DNA of 64,000 nucleotides from Prochlorococcus sp. AG-388-E21 (GTDB taxonomy: Bacteria; Cyanobacteriota; Cyanobacteriia; PCC-6307; Cyanobiaceae), in assembly GCA_003279855.1 (NCBI GenBank), contig QCGO01000002.1:186001-250000 (forward strand), given 5' to 3'. The notes below the pieces were generated by a model that was not told the DNA's origin, did not search any database, and saw only the letters and a list, made by a program, of their open reading frames with translations. Below, in pieces: positions 18,700 through 26,762 of the stretch. The number at the start of each line of letters is the position of its first letter. Within the stretch, counting starts at the first letter, position 1. Made by a program: the position numbers and the translations under genes.

Positions 18700-19662
18700 G
18701 TGAAAAAAAGAATTGGATTAGGAACATGGTCTTGGGGAAATCAAGTATTTTGGGACTATCAAATTAGTAATGATGATGATTTACGTGAGACTTATAAAGA
18801 AGCGTTAAAAAGAGGTTTTAACTTAATTGATACTGCAGATTCTTATGGAACTGGAAAACTTAATGGAAGAAGTGAAGAACTTTTAGGGGAATTTTTACTA
18901 GATACTCCTACTTTTCAAAAAAAACGAATTCAAATAGCAACAAAGCTTGCTCCTTATCCATGGAGATTTGGGAATACAGGCTTCACTAAACCGTTTCTCA
19001 AAAGTTTAGAAAGATTAAATAATAAATTAGATATAGTCCAAATACATTGGTCAACCGCAAAATATAATCCTTGGCAAGAATTACAATTATTAAATAATCT
19101 TTGCGATTTAATTGATCAAGGTTTTAATTTTAAAATTGGATTATCAAATATTGGACCCCAAAGATTAAAGAAAATAATTCAATACTTATCAAAAAGAGAT
19201 AAGAAAGTTAAAAGTGTTCAAATTCAGTTTTCTTTATTGTCTCCAGATTTCCTAAAAAATATAAATTTAAAAAGAATTTGTGAAAATAATGATATAGATT
19301 TTTTAGCTTATAGTCCTTTATCTTTTGGAATATTATGTATAGATCCTGAAAAAGATGAAGACAAGCAAAATTCTTTTCTACGTAATTTAATTTTTACAAA
19401 CTATAAAAAATCAAGTATTGAATTAAGGAAATGTCTTAAACAGATTGCTGTTTCAAGATCAGTTTCACAAGCTCAAGTAGCAATCAATTGGTGTTGTTAT
19501 CAGGGAGCCATACCTCTTGTAGGAATGAGAAAAAGGTCTCAAGTTATTGATATATCGAATGTTTTTAAATGGAACTTAAATAAAAAAGAATTTGGAATGC
19601 TTCAAGAAGCTTCTCAAAAGTGTTTGAAAAAGATGCCAAGTAATCCTTTTTCAAGCTTTTAA
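18700..19662 (+). CDS. Aldo/keto reductase
   Basis: A 320-aa TIM-barrel oxidoreductase starting at GTG. The catalytic tetrad can be read: Asp and Tyr in DTADSYGTGKLNGRSEELLG, Lys in IATKLAP and His in DIVQIHWST. The C-terminal NADPH-binding segment is VAINWCCYQGAIPLVGMRKRSQ. It would reduce an aldehyde or ketone with NADPH; the substrate is unknown. It stands alone, divergent from parA with about 150 bp between. Confidence 0.9.
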   Translation: MKKRIGLGTWSWGNQVFWDYQISNDDDLRETYKEALKRGFNLIDTADSYGTGKLNGRSEELLGEFLLDTPTFQKKRIQIATKLAPYPWRFGNTGFTKPFLKSLERLNNKLDIVQIHWSTAKYNPWQELQLLNNLCDLIDQGFNFKIGLSNIGPQRLKKIIQYLSKRDKKVKSVQIQFSLLSPDFLKNINLKRICENNDIDFLAYSPLSFGILCIDPEKDEDKQNSFLRNLIFTNYKKSSIELRKCLKQIAVSRSVSQAQVAINWCCYQGAIPLVGMRKRSQVIDISNVFKWNLNKKEFGMLQEASQKCLKKMPSNPFSSF

Positions 19663-19680
19663 AAGAGAATTAAATAAATT

Positions 19681-19815
19681 TTATGCTGATAGTTTTTTAA
19701 GATTTTTTATTTGATTATTGCTCCAAAGTTCTGTCGGAAAGTTTGAACCTGTAAATCTTAAAACTTTAGGTTTTAATTTTATTAATAAGTCATTAATGTT
19801 ATTTTTTGTGCTCAT
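19681..19815 (-). CDS. Small 44-aa basic ORF
   Basis: An ATG-started 44-codon ORF (MSTKNNINDLLIKLKPKVL at its start) ending in TAA, located between the aldo/keto reductase and the tmRNA. The product is Lys/Asn-rich, with a single Trp and no membrane segment. It has a plausible start and composition like neighbouring genes, but no known motif. It is downstream of the tmRNA on the same strand, about 155 bp away, so it could be a separate transcription unit. Probably a lineage-specific small protein. Confidence 0.4.
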   Translation of the reverse strand: MSTKNNINDLLIKLKPKVLRFTGSNFPTELWSNNQIKNLKKLSA

Positions 19816-19974
19816 TTATATTGAGAATTTTTAGTACGTTAAAATATTTTTTCTTTAATCTTCTCAGTATTTATACTCATAAAATTCAAAAAATAATTTC
19901 TAATACATTATTTTGAAGTAAATTTTACAAATTAACAAATTATCTAATACCAAATTCCGTCAATTTAAAATGGT

Positions 19975-19992
19975 GGAGCCCTTCCAGGCTCC
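19975..19992 (-). terminator. Stem-loop at the 3' end of the tmRNA precursor
   Basis: A 6-bp GC-rich stem GGAGCC/GGCTCC with a 6-nt loop closes the coding half of the tmRNA. On the minus strand it is followed by ACCATTTTAAATTG, with only a short T run, so it may be a terminator or a structural element of the coding piece. Confidence 0.4.
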
Positions 19993-20040
19993 TTGGATCA
20001 TTTGGTTGATAAGGCTGATATCACCCCATCTCCTTTGAGA

Positions 20041-20091
20041 TCAAGCAGCAACAGGTGCTGTTTGACGGGAGAAACTAACGATTTTGTTAGC
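20041..20091 (-). other. tmRNA tag reading frame (ANKIVSFSRQTAPVAA)
   Basis: Starting at the GCT resume codon, 16 codons encode ANKIVSFSRQTAPVAA followed by TGA. The hydrophobic APVAA end is the degron recognised by Clp proteases. The peptide matches the tag type I know from Prochlorococcus and is the strongest organism marker in the window. Confidence 0.93.
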
Positions 20092-20298
20092 GTTTGTGTT
20101 TTTGCTCTAACCGAGCAGGCTTCAGTCATCTTCCTTACGCCCCGTCGAAACCATTACAACCCCAAAAGCTAATGGAGTTGAGCGGAATCGAACCGCTGTC
20201 CGAAACATCGGTTGAGATCACCTAGTCCAATTGGACATTTATATTCTGGCAGGCAAAATGAGTATTGAATAGTTATTTCATTAATTTTTTAAATATAA

Positions 20299-21423
20299 AT
20301 GTATGTAATTGCATCATCACCTGAAGGTTTAGAGAAATATTTAGCAAGTGAAATTATTGATTTGGGTGGATTTAATATTAATACCTATAAAAGATCAGTT
20401 TCTTTTGAATGTGATTATGCCACTTTTTATAGAATTCATTTTTTTTCAAGAGTTGCGTTTCGTTTTTATAGACAAGTTGCACGTTTTAAATGCTATGACA
20501 GGCTTTCTTTATATGAGGGAGTTAGAGATTCATTTGATTGGTTGAAATGGTTACCTCCTGAAAAAACATTTAATGTTCAAGTAACCGGCAGAACTTCTTT
20601 GTTAAGTCATTCGCATTTCACTGCTCTTGAGGTTAAAAATTCAATTACTGATCTCCAACAATCTTTATGGAATAAAAGATCTAATATTTCTTTAGATAAT
20701 CCTGATTTGATAATTCATTTACATTTAAATAATGATCGTGGGGTTCTTAGTCTGCAGAGCACTTTTGAAAGTCTTCATAAAAGAGGATATAGACCCGCTA
20801 TTGGAAATGCTCCACTTAAAGAAAATTTAGCTTCTGGTTTATTAAAAATGACTGAATGGAATGGAACTAAACCTTTGGTTGATCTTATGTGTGGTTCAGG
20901 AACTTTTTTAATAGAGGCTATTAATCAAATTCTTAAAGTTCCACTTAAATTTCAACAATTTTATCTTTTTGAAAATTGGCTCGATTTTAATAAAAATATA
21001 TATCTAGAAGAGAAAAACAAGGCTCAGAAGAAAGTTATTACTTTTGAGAAATTATCAAAAATTCTTGGTTGTGAGATTAATAAAGATGTTTTTGATCAAG
21101 CAAAAGTTAACATAAAATTAGCAGGACTTGAAAATTATATTGAATTACAAAATGATGATTTTAAAAATATTCAAATTAAATCTTCCGAAGGATTAATTTT
21201 ATGTAATCCACCCTATGGAAAAAAACTAGGTGATGAAAACGAATTAATTACTTTATATGAGGATATGGGTGAATTTTTGAAGAGAAATTTTTCAGGTTGG
21301 GAATTCTGGTTACTTAGTGGGAATCCAAAACTTACAAGATATTTAAAAATGAAATCTTCTTTAAAAATACCCGTGAGCAATGGAGGTCTTGATTGTAGAT
21401 GGATTAAATATTTAATAAGATAA
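20299..21423 (+). CDS. THUMP-domain RNA methyltransferase (RlmL/YpsC-like)
   Basis: A 374-aa protein with an N-terminal ferredoxin-like plus THUMP region (about 1-160) and a C-terminal class I SAM methyltransferase domain. Motif I is LVDLMCGSGTFLIEA and the catalytic N-methyltransferase motif IV is ILCNPPYGKKLG. This architecture methylates the exocyclic N2 of guanosine in 23S rRNA (RlmL N-terminal half; m2G) or a tRNA. Older annotation calls it an adenine-specific DNA methylase because of NPPY; the THUMP domain makes an RNA substrate far more likely. It starts just upstream of the divergent tmRNA. Confidence 0.88.
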   Translation: MYVIASSPEGLEKYLASEIIDLGGFNINTYKRSVSFECDYATFYRIHFFSRVAFRFYRQVARFKCYDRLSLYEGVRDSFDWLKWLPPEKTFNVQVTGRTSLLSHSHFTALEVKNSITDLQQSLWNKRSNISLDNPDLIIHLHLNNDRGVLSLQSTFESLHKRGYRPAIGNAPLKENLASGLLKMTEWNGTKPLVDLMCGSGTFLIEAINQILKVPLKFQQFYLFENWLDFNKNIYLEEKNKAQKKVITFEKLSKILGCEINKDVFDQAKVNIKLAGLENYIELQNDDFKNIQIKSSEGLILCNPPYGKKLGDENELITLYEDMGEFLKRNFSGWEFWLLSGNPKLTRYLKMKSSLKIPVSNGGLDCRWIKYLIR

Positions 21424-21424
21424 T

Positions 21425-21811
21425 TTATTTTTTTCCTAATACTGCTTTTGTTGTTTTACCTAAACCCTCTAGTGTTTGGGGAAGATAAGGTCCTTTAGCT
21501 AGTTTTCCTCCAAGCTTTAAGCTTAAACCTGCAAGAAATAAATCAACAAATATTATTAAAAGTAAATTATATTCTGTTGTCCAATTATTAAACTTACTAA
21601 GAGTGAGATAAAAAATAACATGAATACAAATTAAAACTAATAATAATAAAATTCCACCCATAGCAATAAATACTGCGCCACTTATTAATCTTCTCTTCTC
21701 CCTATCAACTTCTTGAAGTGCTATTCGGACATGCAAATCCATTACAGAACTTGCAATTGCAGAGATTCTTGAAGCTGTATTAGCAAAGTTTTTGTTTTTG
21801 GGTTTATCCAT
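21425..21811 (-). CDS. YqjE/DUF1469-like (holin superfamily III) membrane protein
   Basis: The 128-aa protein has an N-terminal amphipathic helix (ISAIASSVMDLHVRIALQEV), two adjacent membrane segments (about 45-70 and 80-100) and a basic tail. This fits the PF07332 putative holin-X / YqjE family of non-phage inner-membrane proteins. It starts 1 bp after the stop of the preceding gene, a DUF883/YqjD-like protein, reproducing the yqjD-yqjE order seen in enterobacteria. Its likely role is at the membrane, perhaps in stress or ribosome tethering as proposed for YqjD. This is inference. Confidence 0.65.
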   Translation of the reverse strand: MDKPKNKNFANTASRISAIASSVMDLHVRIALQEVDREKRRLISGAVFIAMGGILLLLVLICIHVIFYLTLSKFNNWTTEYNLLLIIFVDLFLAGLSLKLGGKLAKGPYLPQTLEGLGKTTKAVLGKK

Positions 21812-22273
21812 TTATTTATTTCTACTATTAATTAAACTACCTATAAATAATCCTATACCAGCAGCAATAGCAATAGATAAGATTGGTTTTTTTCTAATTG
21901 GGCTCTCTATTTTTGGCCTTAATGTACTGTTCAGTTCATCAAGTAACTCTTCTAATTGACTTTCGATTGGTTCTATTTTATCTGCAATTTCCCAATTATT
22001 TTCTTGAATTGAATCAATGATTTGAAATAATTGATTTTTAATACCACTAGCAGATGATCCAGTATGGCTTGCTATTACTTCAACTAAATCATCAATACTC
22101 CCTTTTGCAGTCTCAAGAGTTTGTTGTGCAATATTAGGCCATTTTTCTTGTATTAACGGAATCAAACTATCGATTTTCTCACGCAACCATTTTTCTGATA
22201 TACCTTCTTTTTTTGGCAGTGCAGAATCATCAATTGTTTCTTTAACTTCTTTGGGAGGATGAAAAGCTTCCAT
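21812..22273 (-). CDS. YqjD/ElaB-like (DUF883-type) tail-anchored protein
   Basis: The 153-aa protein is helical and acidic. It has a long middle segment (TLETAKGSIDDLVEVIASHTGS) and a C-terminal glycine-rich membrane anchor, KKPILSIAIAAGIGLFIGSLI, ending in NSRNK. The C-terminal arrangement (short basic stretch, GxGxxxG helix, basic end) is the hallmark of DUF883 proteins such as YqjD and ElaB, which bind stationary-phase ribosomes at the membrane in E. coli. It is upstream partner of the DUF1469-like gene (adjacent ends). The N-terminal half is longer than in E. coli. Confidence 0.6.
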   Translation of the reverse strand: MEAFHPPKEVKETIDDSALPKKEGISEKWLREKIDSLIPLIQEKWPNIAQQTLETAKGSIDDLVEVIASHTGSSASGIKNQLFQIIDSIQENNWEIADKIEPIESQLEELLDELNSTLRPKIESPIRKKPILSIAIAAGIGLFIGSLINSRNK

Positions 22274-22462
22274 TAATCCACCAGCATTTCTTTTAGAGTA
22301 GTTCGTATTTTCTTAATTTGAAACCCTTCTATTTAGATTTGTTTTTAATAAAAAATTATCGACATATAAAATTTTATTTACATTTCATTTATCTCCCCTG
22401 TTCTGTAATAAGGTTTTGTTAAGCTATTACTGACTTTATTAAATTAAGTTTTTTATTTCATC

Positions 22463-22600
22463 ATGGATATCACATTTGCAGCAATTATTTTTGCATCCCG
22501 TACAATTCCAACTGATTTTGGATTGGTAGCAGCAGCTATTGCAGGAGCTGGAAGTTTGCTATTTATTGCTTTGAGATTTGTTCCTGATGCGGGTAACTAG
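22463..22600 (+). CDS. 45-aa single-pass membrane protein
   Basis: An ATG ORF of 45 codons (MDITFAAIIFASRTIPTDFG at its start) with an Ala/Gly-rich hydrophobic helix at about 20-39 and a short polar tail ending VPDAGN. It has the size and topology of photosystem small subunits, but I cannot match it to PsbX, Psb30, PsbK, PsbY, PetN or PsaM. An independent gene is supported by its own upstream region (190 bp) and a stem-loop just after its stop. The function is unknown; association with thylakoid complexes is a guess. Confidence 0.65.
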   Translation: MDITFAAIIFASRTIPTDFGLVAAAIAGAGSLLFIALRFVPDAGN

Positions 22601-22612
22601 GTTTTTTCTTTT

Positions 22613-22644
22613 TTAAGATGCGCCAACTTGTTAGCTCATCTTAA
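22613..22644 (+). terminator. Stem-loop downstream of the 45-aa gene
   Basis: An 8-bp perfect inverted repeat, TTAAGATG (22613-22620) and CATCTTAA (22637-22644), starts 12 bp after the stop codon, with a possible GC/GC extension inward. A T-rich stretch precedes rather than follows it, so it may stabilise the transcript or terminate weakly. Confidence 0.45.
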
Positions 22645-22687
22645 TGATTGATTATTAATATAAGATAATTTATTGATGCACTAGATA

Positions 22688-23050
22688 ATGAATCGATGGG
22701 TTTTACTCGAACATAAGATCCTAGGTAGTAAATTAATTGATATTCACTATGATTTTCTTGTTGAAGATCAATTAGATTGTTTTACTTGGAAATTTCACGA
22801 AATTCCATTACTTAATAAGGGTTTTGTTAAAATAGTAAAACAACCAAATCATAGATTGGTGTGGCTTTCTAGAGTTGAATATCAACTTTCTAATGATAGA
22901 GGTTTAGTAAAAAGAATTGATCATGGAACTTCCTCTTATATTTCTCATAATCCAGACTCTCAAGAGTTAAAAATGATATTGAACGGTAAATTGTTAAACG
23001 GTTTATTCATAATAGATGGGAATTTTTGTCAATTAACTAAAAATAATTAA
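22688..23050 (+). CDS. LigD 3'-phosphoesterase-like domain protein
   Basis: The 120-aa protein opens with WVLLEHKILG and continues with IHYDFLVEDQLDCFTWKF, then PNHRLVWLSRVEYQLSNDRG and KRIDHGT. This ordered pattern (LEH, H-D-F-L-E, TW, HRL, Y-S-x-x-RG, D-x-G-T) matches my memory of the PF13298 LigD N-terminal phosphoesterase family, especially the short stand-alone versions. That family trims 3' ends for repair ligation. No ligase or Ku is nearby. The neighbouring downstream gene is smc (76 bp away, same strand). Domain assignment is from recall. Confidence 0.55.
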   Translation: MNRWVLLEHKILGSKLIDIHYDFLVEDQLDCFTWKFHEIPLLNKGFVKIVKQPNHRLVWLSRVEYQLSNDRGLVKRIDHGTSSYISHNPDSQELKMILNGKLLNGLFIIDGNFCQLTKNN

Positions 23051-23126
23051 TTTGTTTTTAGAAATAATCTTAATAATTCTCTTGAGATTTTTTGAAAAGT
23101 AGCTATTCTTACTTAGCTATTGTGAC

Positions 23127-26100
23127 TTGCGATTGGTATACATCAATCAGGTCGAGTTTGAAAATTTTAAATCTTTCGGAGGAAGTGTAAAAATTCCTCT
23201 TGAAGAAGGTTTTACAGTGGTGACTGGTCCAAATGGATCTGGGAAAAGTAATATTTTGGACGGAATTTTATTCTGTTTAGGTTTGGCAAATAGTAGAGGT
23301 ATGAGAGCAGAGAGATTACCAGATTTAATAAATAATTCTAAAGTAAAAGAAGGTAAATCTTCCGAAACATTTGTTTCCGTTAAATTCAATATTGAAGATT
23401 GGTCGCCAAGGGAAGATGTTCCACCTTTGGATTTAGAAGAAGATGATATCGCGCTTAAAAGAGATCAAAAAGAATGGATAGTTTCCAGAAAATTGCGGCT
23501 AATGCCTGGTGGATCATATGCATCGACTTATACCTCTGACGGACGCCAGTGCACTTTACAACAAATACAGAGAGTTCTTAGAGATATAAGTGTTGATCCA
23601 GAAGGCAGTAATGTTGTGATGCAGGGAGATGTCACAAGAATAGTATCAATGAATAATAAAGAGAGGAGAACACTTATTGATGAATTGGCAGGGGTAGCTC
23701 TTTTTGATAGCAGAATTGAACAAACGCATTCCAAACTTAATGATGTTTTTGAAAGACAGGAAAGATGCGAGATTCTAGAAAACGAACTGAAATCTAGTAA
23801 AGTAAGGCTTGAAAAAGAATGTGAAAAAGCAAAAAAATATAAAGAGTTGAAGGCAAAACTTTTTCATATTAGGGAGATTGAAAAAGTACTTTTATTCGAT
23901 AAACAAGTTCAAAATATTGAATTAATTAAGAAAAAAGCTATTAACTTGGATAAGAGTATGATTTTATTTAATCAAAAAAAAGAATCTCTTAGTAAAGAAA
24001 TACAAGTACTGCAAGATGCAATGCAAATCATGATTGCAGAATTAAAAGAGAAAGGAGAAGATAACCTTATTAAAGTAAATTCTGATATTGGGAGTATAAA
24101 TTCTAATTTAAGGGAATTAGAGAGAATAGCAGTTGTTAATAAAGAGGAGGGCATTAAACTACAAGATCAACGCGATAAAATTGCAATATCTAAAAAAAGT
24201 ACGGAGTTAGAAAAGAATCAGCAAGAGCACTTTAATGATAAGTATCTAGAAAAATTGAATATCGAGATTCAAGATTTAACGTTAAAACATAAGCTATCTA
24301 GAAAAAAACTTTCTGATGCTGCAGGTGAATCAGGTGAATTTTCAAAGCAAAGTATAAAGCTCAATAATGAGTTAGAAAATATAAAATCTTTGCTACAACC
24401 TATTGAATCTAATAAAAGAAATATTGAAGAGGAAATTATACAAATTAATATTCAAAGAGAAGAAATATTATCTCAAAATCATTTTTTAAACTTAGAAAAA
24501 CAAAAACTATCAGAATTTAATCAAAATAATGAAAAATCAACAGATAAAAAAAATCATAATTTGAGTAGTATTAGATCTGAGATTGATACTTTAAAAATTG
24601 AAATAGATTTGTTAAATAAAACTAAACTAAGGCTAAACAACGAACAATTAAGGCTGGAAAAAGATTTATCAAGATGTGAAAGCAGAAAAGAAGCTTTAAA
24701 TGAAACCAGGGGATCATATGCGTTAAGAATACTTTTAGAGGCAGGTTTAGAGGGTATACATGGATATGTTGCTCAATTGGGTGCTGTTAATGAAAAGCAT
24801 AGGTATGCATTGGAAATTGCAGCTGGTAATAGACTCGGACAAATAGTTGTTGATAATGACACTATTGCTTCAAAAGCTATTGAAATTCTTAAAAAAAAGA
24901 AAGCAGGGAGATTAACCTTTCTCCCACTTAATAGAATTAAAACCTATAAAAAAAATTTCGCGCTTAAAAGATTTGAGAATTTTAAAGAGAACGGATTTGT
25001 AGATAAGGCTATTAATTTAATTGATTGTGATGATGTTTATGATGATGTTTTTAAATATGTTTTTGGAGATACAGTAGTCTTTTTAGATTTAGAGACAGCT
25101 AAATCATCTAAACAAAAAATTAGAATGGTTACCTTGAGTGGAGAACTATTGGAAGTTAGTGGTGCAATTACGGGAGGTAGTAAAGTTAATAAAGATCTAG
25201 CTTATAGGTTCGGAACCAATAATGATATTGACGAGGCTCACCCTATAAAACAAAGACTATCTATCATTGAAGAAGCTTTGAAGAAATCAGATAATGATAT
25301 TTTAAATAAAACTAATAACTTGAATAAATTAAATTTTAATCAAAGGGAAATATTAGAGGATTGCGTATCCTCTAATAAAGAAATTGAAGTAAATAATAAT
25401 TCTTTAAAAGTTTCAATGAAAAGGATTGACGATAACAATTTGAGGCTAAATAAGCTTACGTCTCAAAATAATTTACTAAATGATAAATTGGAGAAGGTTC
25501 AAAATGAAATAAAACCATTTAAAAAAAAGTTGGATGAATTGGAGATGATCCTTAAAAAGAATTATGAAGATAATCAAACATCCTCTTTAATGACTCATAA
25601 TAATGATTTCGAAAAGTTAGATAAAAAACTTGAATTAATGATTCAAGAGAAAGATGAATTATTAAATAAAAAGAATCAATTTGTTTTAAATAAAGAACGT
25701 ATAAATAATCAATTAAATCTAATTTCTCTACAAGAAAAGAATCTACAAGAATCAGTTAAAGAGCTTTCTAATGCTCATAATGAATGGATAAAGAAAAGAG
25801 ACGATTATAAAAGTGAGCTTGCGAGTCTTGATAGTCAAAAATCGCTACTTGAAAAAGATCTTGGAATATTAAGAAGAAAAAGGGATGAGTTGAATTCATC
25901 TATTTCCAATAAGAGACAAGAAATAAACCAGTTTACCCTTAAGTTGGAATATCTCGAAAGAGATATAAGTTCTCTAAATGCGGAAATGCGTAGCGAAACT
26001 ATTAAGTTAGAAAATTACAAAAAACAGCTACCTGATCCTTTGCCCAGCTTTGGAGAATATGAGAATATAACTCTTGATTTATTACAATCAGAGATCGTTG

Positions 26101-26717
26101 TGATTAATACGAAATTGGAAAGTTTAGAACCGGTGAATATGTTGGCTTTAGATGAACTCGAGGAATTGACAGAAAGGTTAAATGATTTGATAGAAAGACT
26201 GGAAGTTTTATCTAATGAAAGATCGGAGTTGTTATTAAGAATAGAAACTGTTTCAACTATGAGACAAGAAGCATTTATGCAGGCATTCATAGAGGTTGAT
26301 AAGCATTTTAGAGAGATCTTTGCCAATTTATCAGATGGAGATGGATTCCTTCAGCTCGAAAATCCAGAAGCTCCTTTGGAGGGAGGTTTAACTTTAGTGG
26401 CTCATCCTAAAGGAAAAAATGTCAGAAGATTAGCTTCAATGTCGGGTGGAGAGAAATCATTAACGGCCCTAAGTTTTTTATTTGCTTTACAAAAATATAA
26501 GCCTTCTCCTTTTTATGCATTAGATGAAGTAGATAGTTTTTTAGATGGTATTAACGTTGAAAGATTATCAAAATTAATATCAAGTCAGTCATCAAATGCT
26601 CAATTTATAGTCGTAAGCCATAGAAGACCTATGATAGGTGCATCTGAACGAACAATTGGTGTTGCTCAAGCAAGAGGTGCTAATACTCAAGTTGTTGGAT
26701 TACCAAATGCTGCATAA
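23127..26717 (+). CDS. smc: Chromosome segregation protein SMC
   Basis: The full-length 1196-aa SMC has an N-terminal Walker A (VTGPNGSGKSNILDG, about 33-47), a Q-loop region (VVMQGDV), two long coiled-coil arms rich in Lys/Glu/Asn, a hinge (about 520-690, including GIHGYVAQLG and TGGSKVN), the ABC signature MSGGEKSLTALS and Walker B FYALDEVDSFLDG. It compacts and resolves chromosomes, with ScpA/ScpB, which are not in the window. The TTG start at 23127 keeps VYINQVEFENFKSF, the typical SMC beginning. Confidence 0.97.
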   Translation: MRLVYINQVEFENFKSFGGSVKIPLEEGFTVVTGPNGSGKSNILDGILFCLGLANSRGMRAERLPDLINNSKVKEGKSSETFVSVKFNIEDWSPREDVPPLDLEEDDIALKRDQKEWIVSRKLRLMPGGSYASTYTSDGRQCTLQQIQRVLRDISVDPEGSNVVMQGDVTRIVSMNNKERRTLIDELAGVALFDSRIEQTHSKLNDVFERQERCEILENELKSSKVRLEKECEKAKKYKELKAKLFHIREIEKVLLFDKQVQNIELIKKKAINLDKSMILFNQKKESLSKEIQVLQDAMQIMIAELKEKGEDNLIKVNSDIGSINSNLRELERIAVVNKEEGIKLQDQRDKIAISKKSTELEKNQQEHFNDKYLEKLNIEIQDLTLKHKLSRKKLSDAAGESGEFSKQSIKLNNELENIKSLLQPIESNKRNIEEEIIQINIQREEILSQNHFLNLEKQKLSEFNQNNEKSTDKKNHNLSSIRSEIDTLKIEIDLLNKTKLRLNNEQLRLEKDLSRCESRKEALNETRGSYALRILLEAGLEGIHGYVAQLGAVNEKHRYALEIAAGNRLGQIVVDNDTIASKAIEILKKKKAGRLTFLPLNRIKTYKKNFALKRFENFKENGFVDKAINLIDCDDVYDDVFKYVFGDTVVFLDLETAKSSKQKIRMVTLSGELLEVSGAITGGSKVNKDLAYRFGTNNDIDEAHPIKQRLSIIEEALKKSDNDILNKTNNLNKLNFNQREILEDCVSSNKEIEVNNNSLKVSMKRIDDNNLRLNKLTSQNNLLNDKLEKVQNEIKPFKKKLDELEMILKKNYEDNQTSSLMTHNNDFEKLDKKLELMIQEKDELLNKKNQFVLNKERINNQLNLISLQEKNLQESVKELSNAHNEWIKKRDDYKSELASLDSQKSLLEKDLGILRRKRDELNSSISNKRQEINQFTLKLEYLERDISSLNAEMRSETIKLENYKKQLPDPLPSFGEYENITLDLLQSEIVVINTKLESLEPVNMLALDELEELTERLNDLIERLEVLSNERSELLLRIETVSTMRQEAFMQAFIEVDKHFREIFANLSDGDGFLQLENPEAPLEGGLTLVAHPKGKNVRRLASMSGGEKSLTALSFLFALQKYKPSPFYALDEVDSFLDGINVERLSKLISSQSSNAQFIVVSHRRPMIGASERTIGVAQARGANTQVVGLPNAA

Positions 26718-26762
26718 TCACACTTTTTTAAATTTTTGCGTCAGAATGTCAGAAAGATATTA

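Larger units (their letters stand above)
19971..20255 (-). ncRNA. ssrA: tmRNA, circularly permuted two-piece form
   Basis: On the minus strand the acceptor half comes first: a T arm with loop TTCGATT inside GCGG/CCGC and the 3' acceptor strand CAACTCC plus discriminator A (20180-20173). After a 9-nt intervening segment (20172-20164) the 5' acceptor strand GGGGTTG (20163-20157) and coding half follow. The two acceptor strands pair over 7 bp with the G3-U wobble that AlaRS recognises. CCA is not encoded. This order is the permuted arrangement known from alpha-proteobacteria and Prochlorococcus/Synechococcus, matured into two RNA pieces. It rescues stalled ribosomes. The outer ends are approximate. 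Confidence 0.93.

Noticed and set aside
20299-21423. DNA adenine methylase (restriction-modification) reading of the NPPY protein
   Set aside because: The N-terminal THUMP-like region and lack of a restriction partner favour RNA methylation.
21425-21811. Holin-superfamily hit considered as prophage evidence
   Set aside because: The family includes many non-phage proteins (YqjE), it is paired with a DUF883-like gene, and no endolysin or phage structural gene is near.
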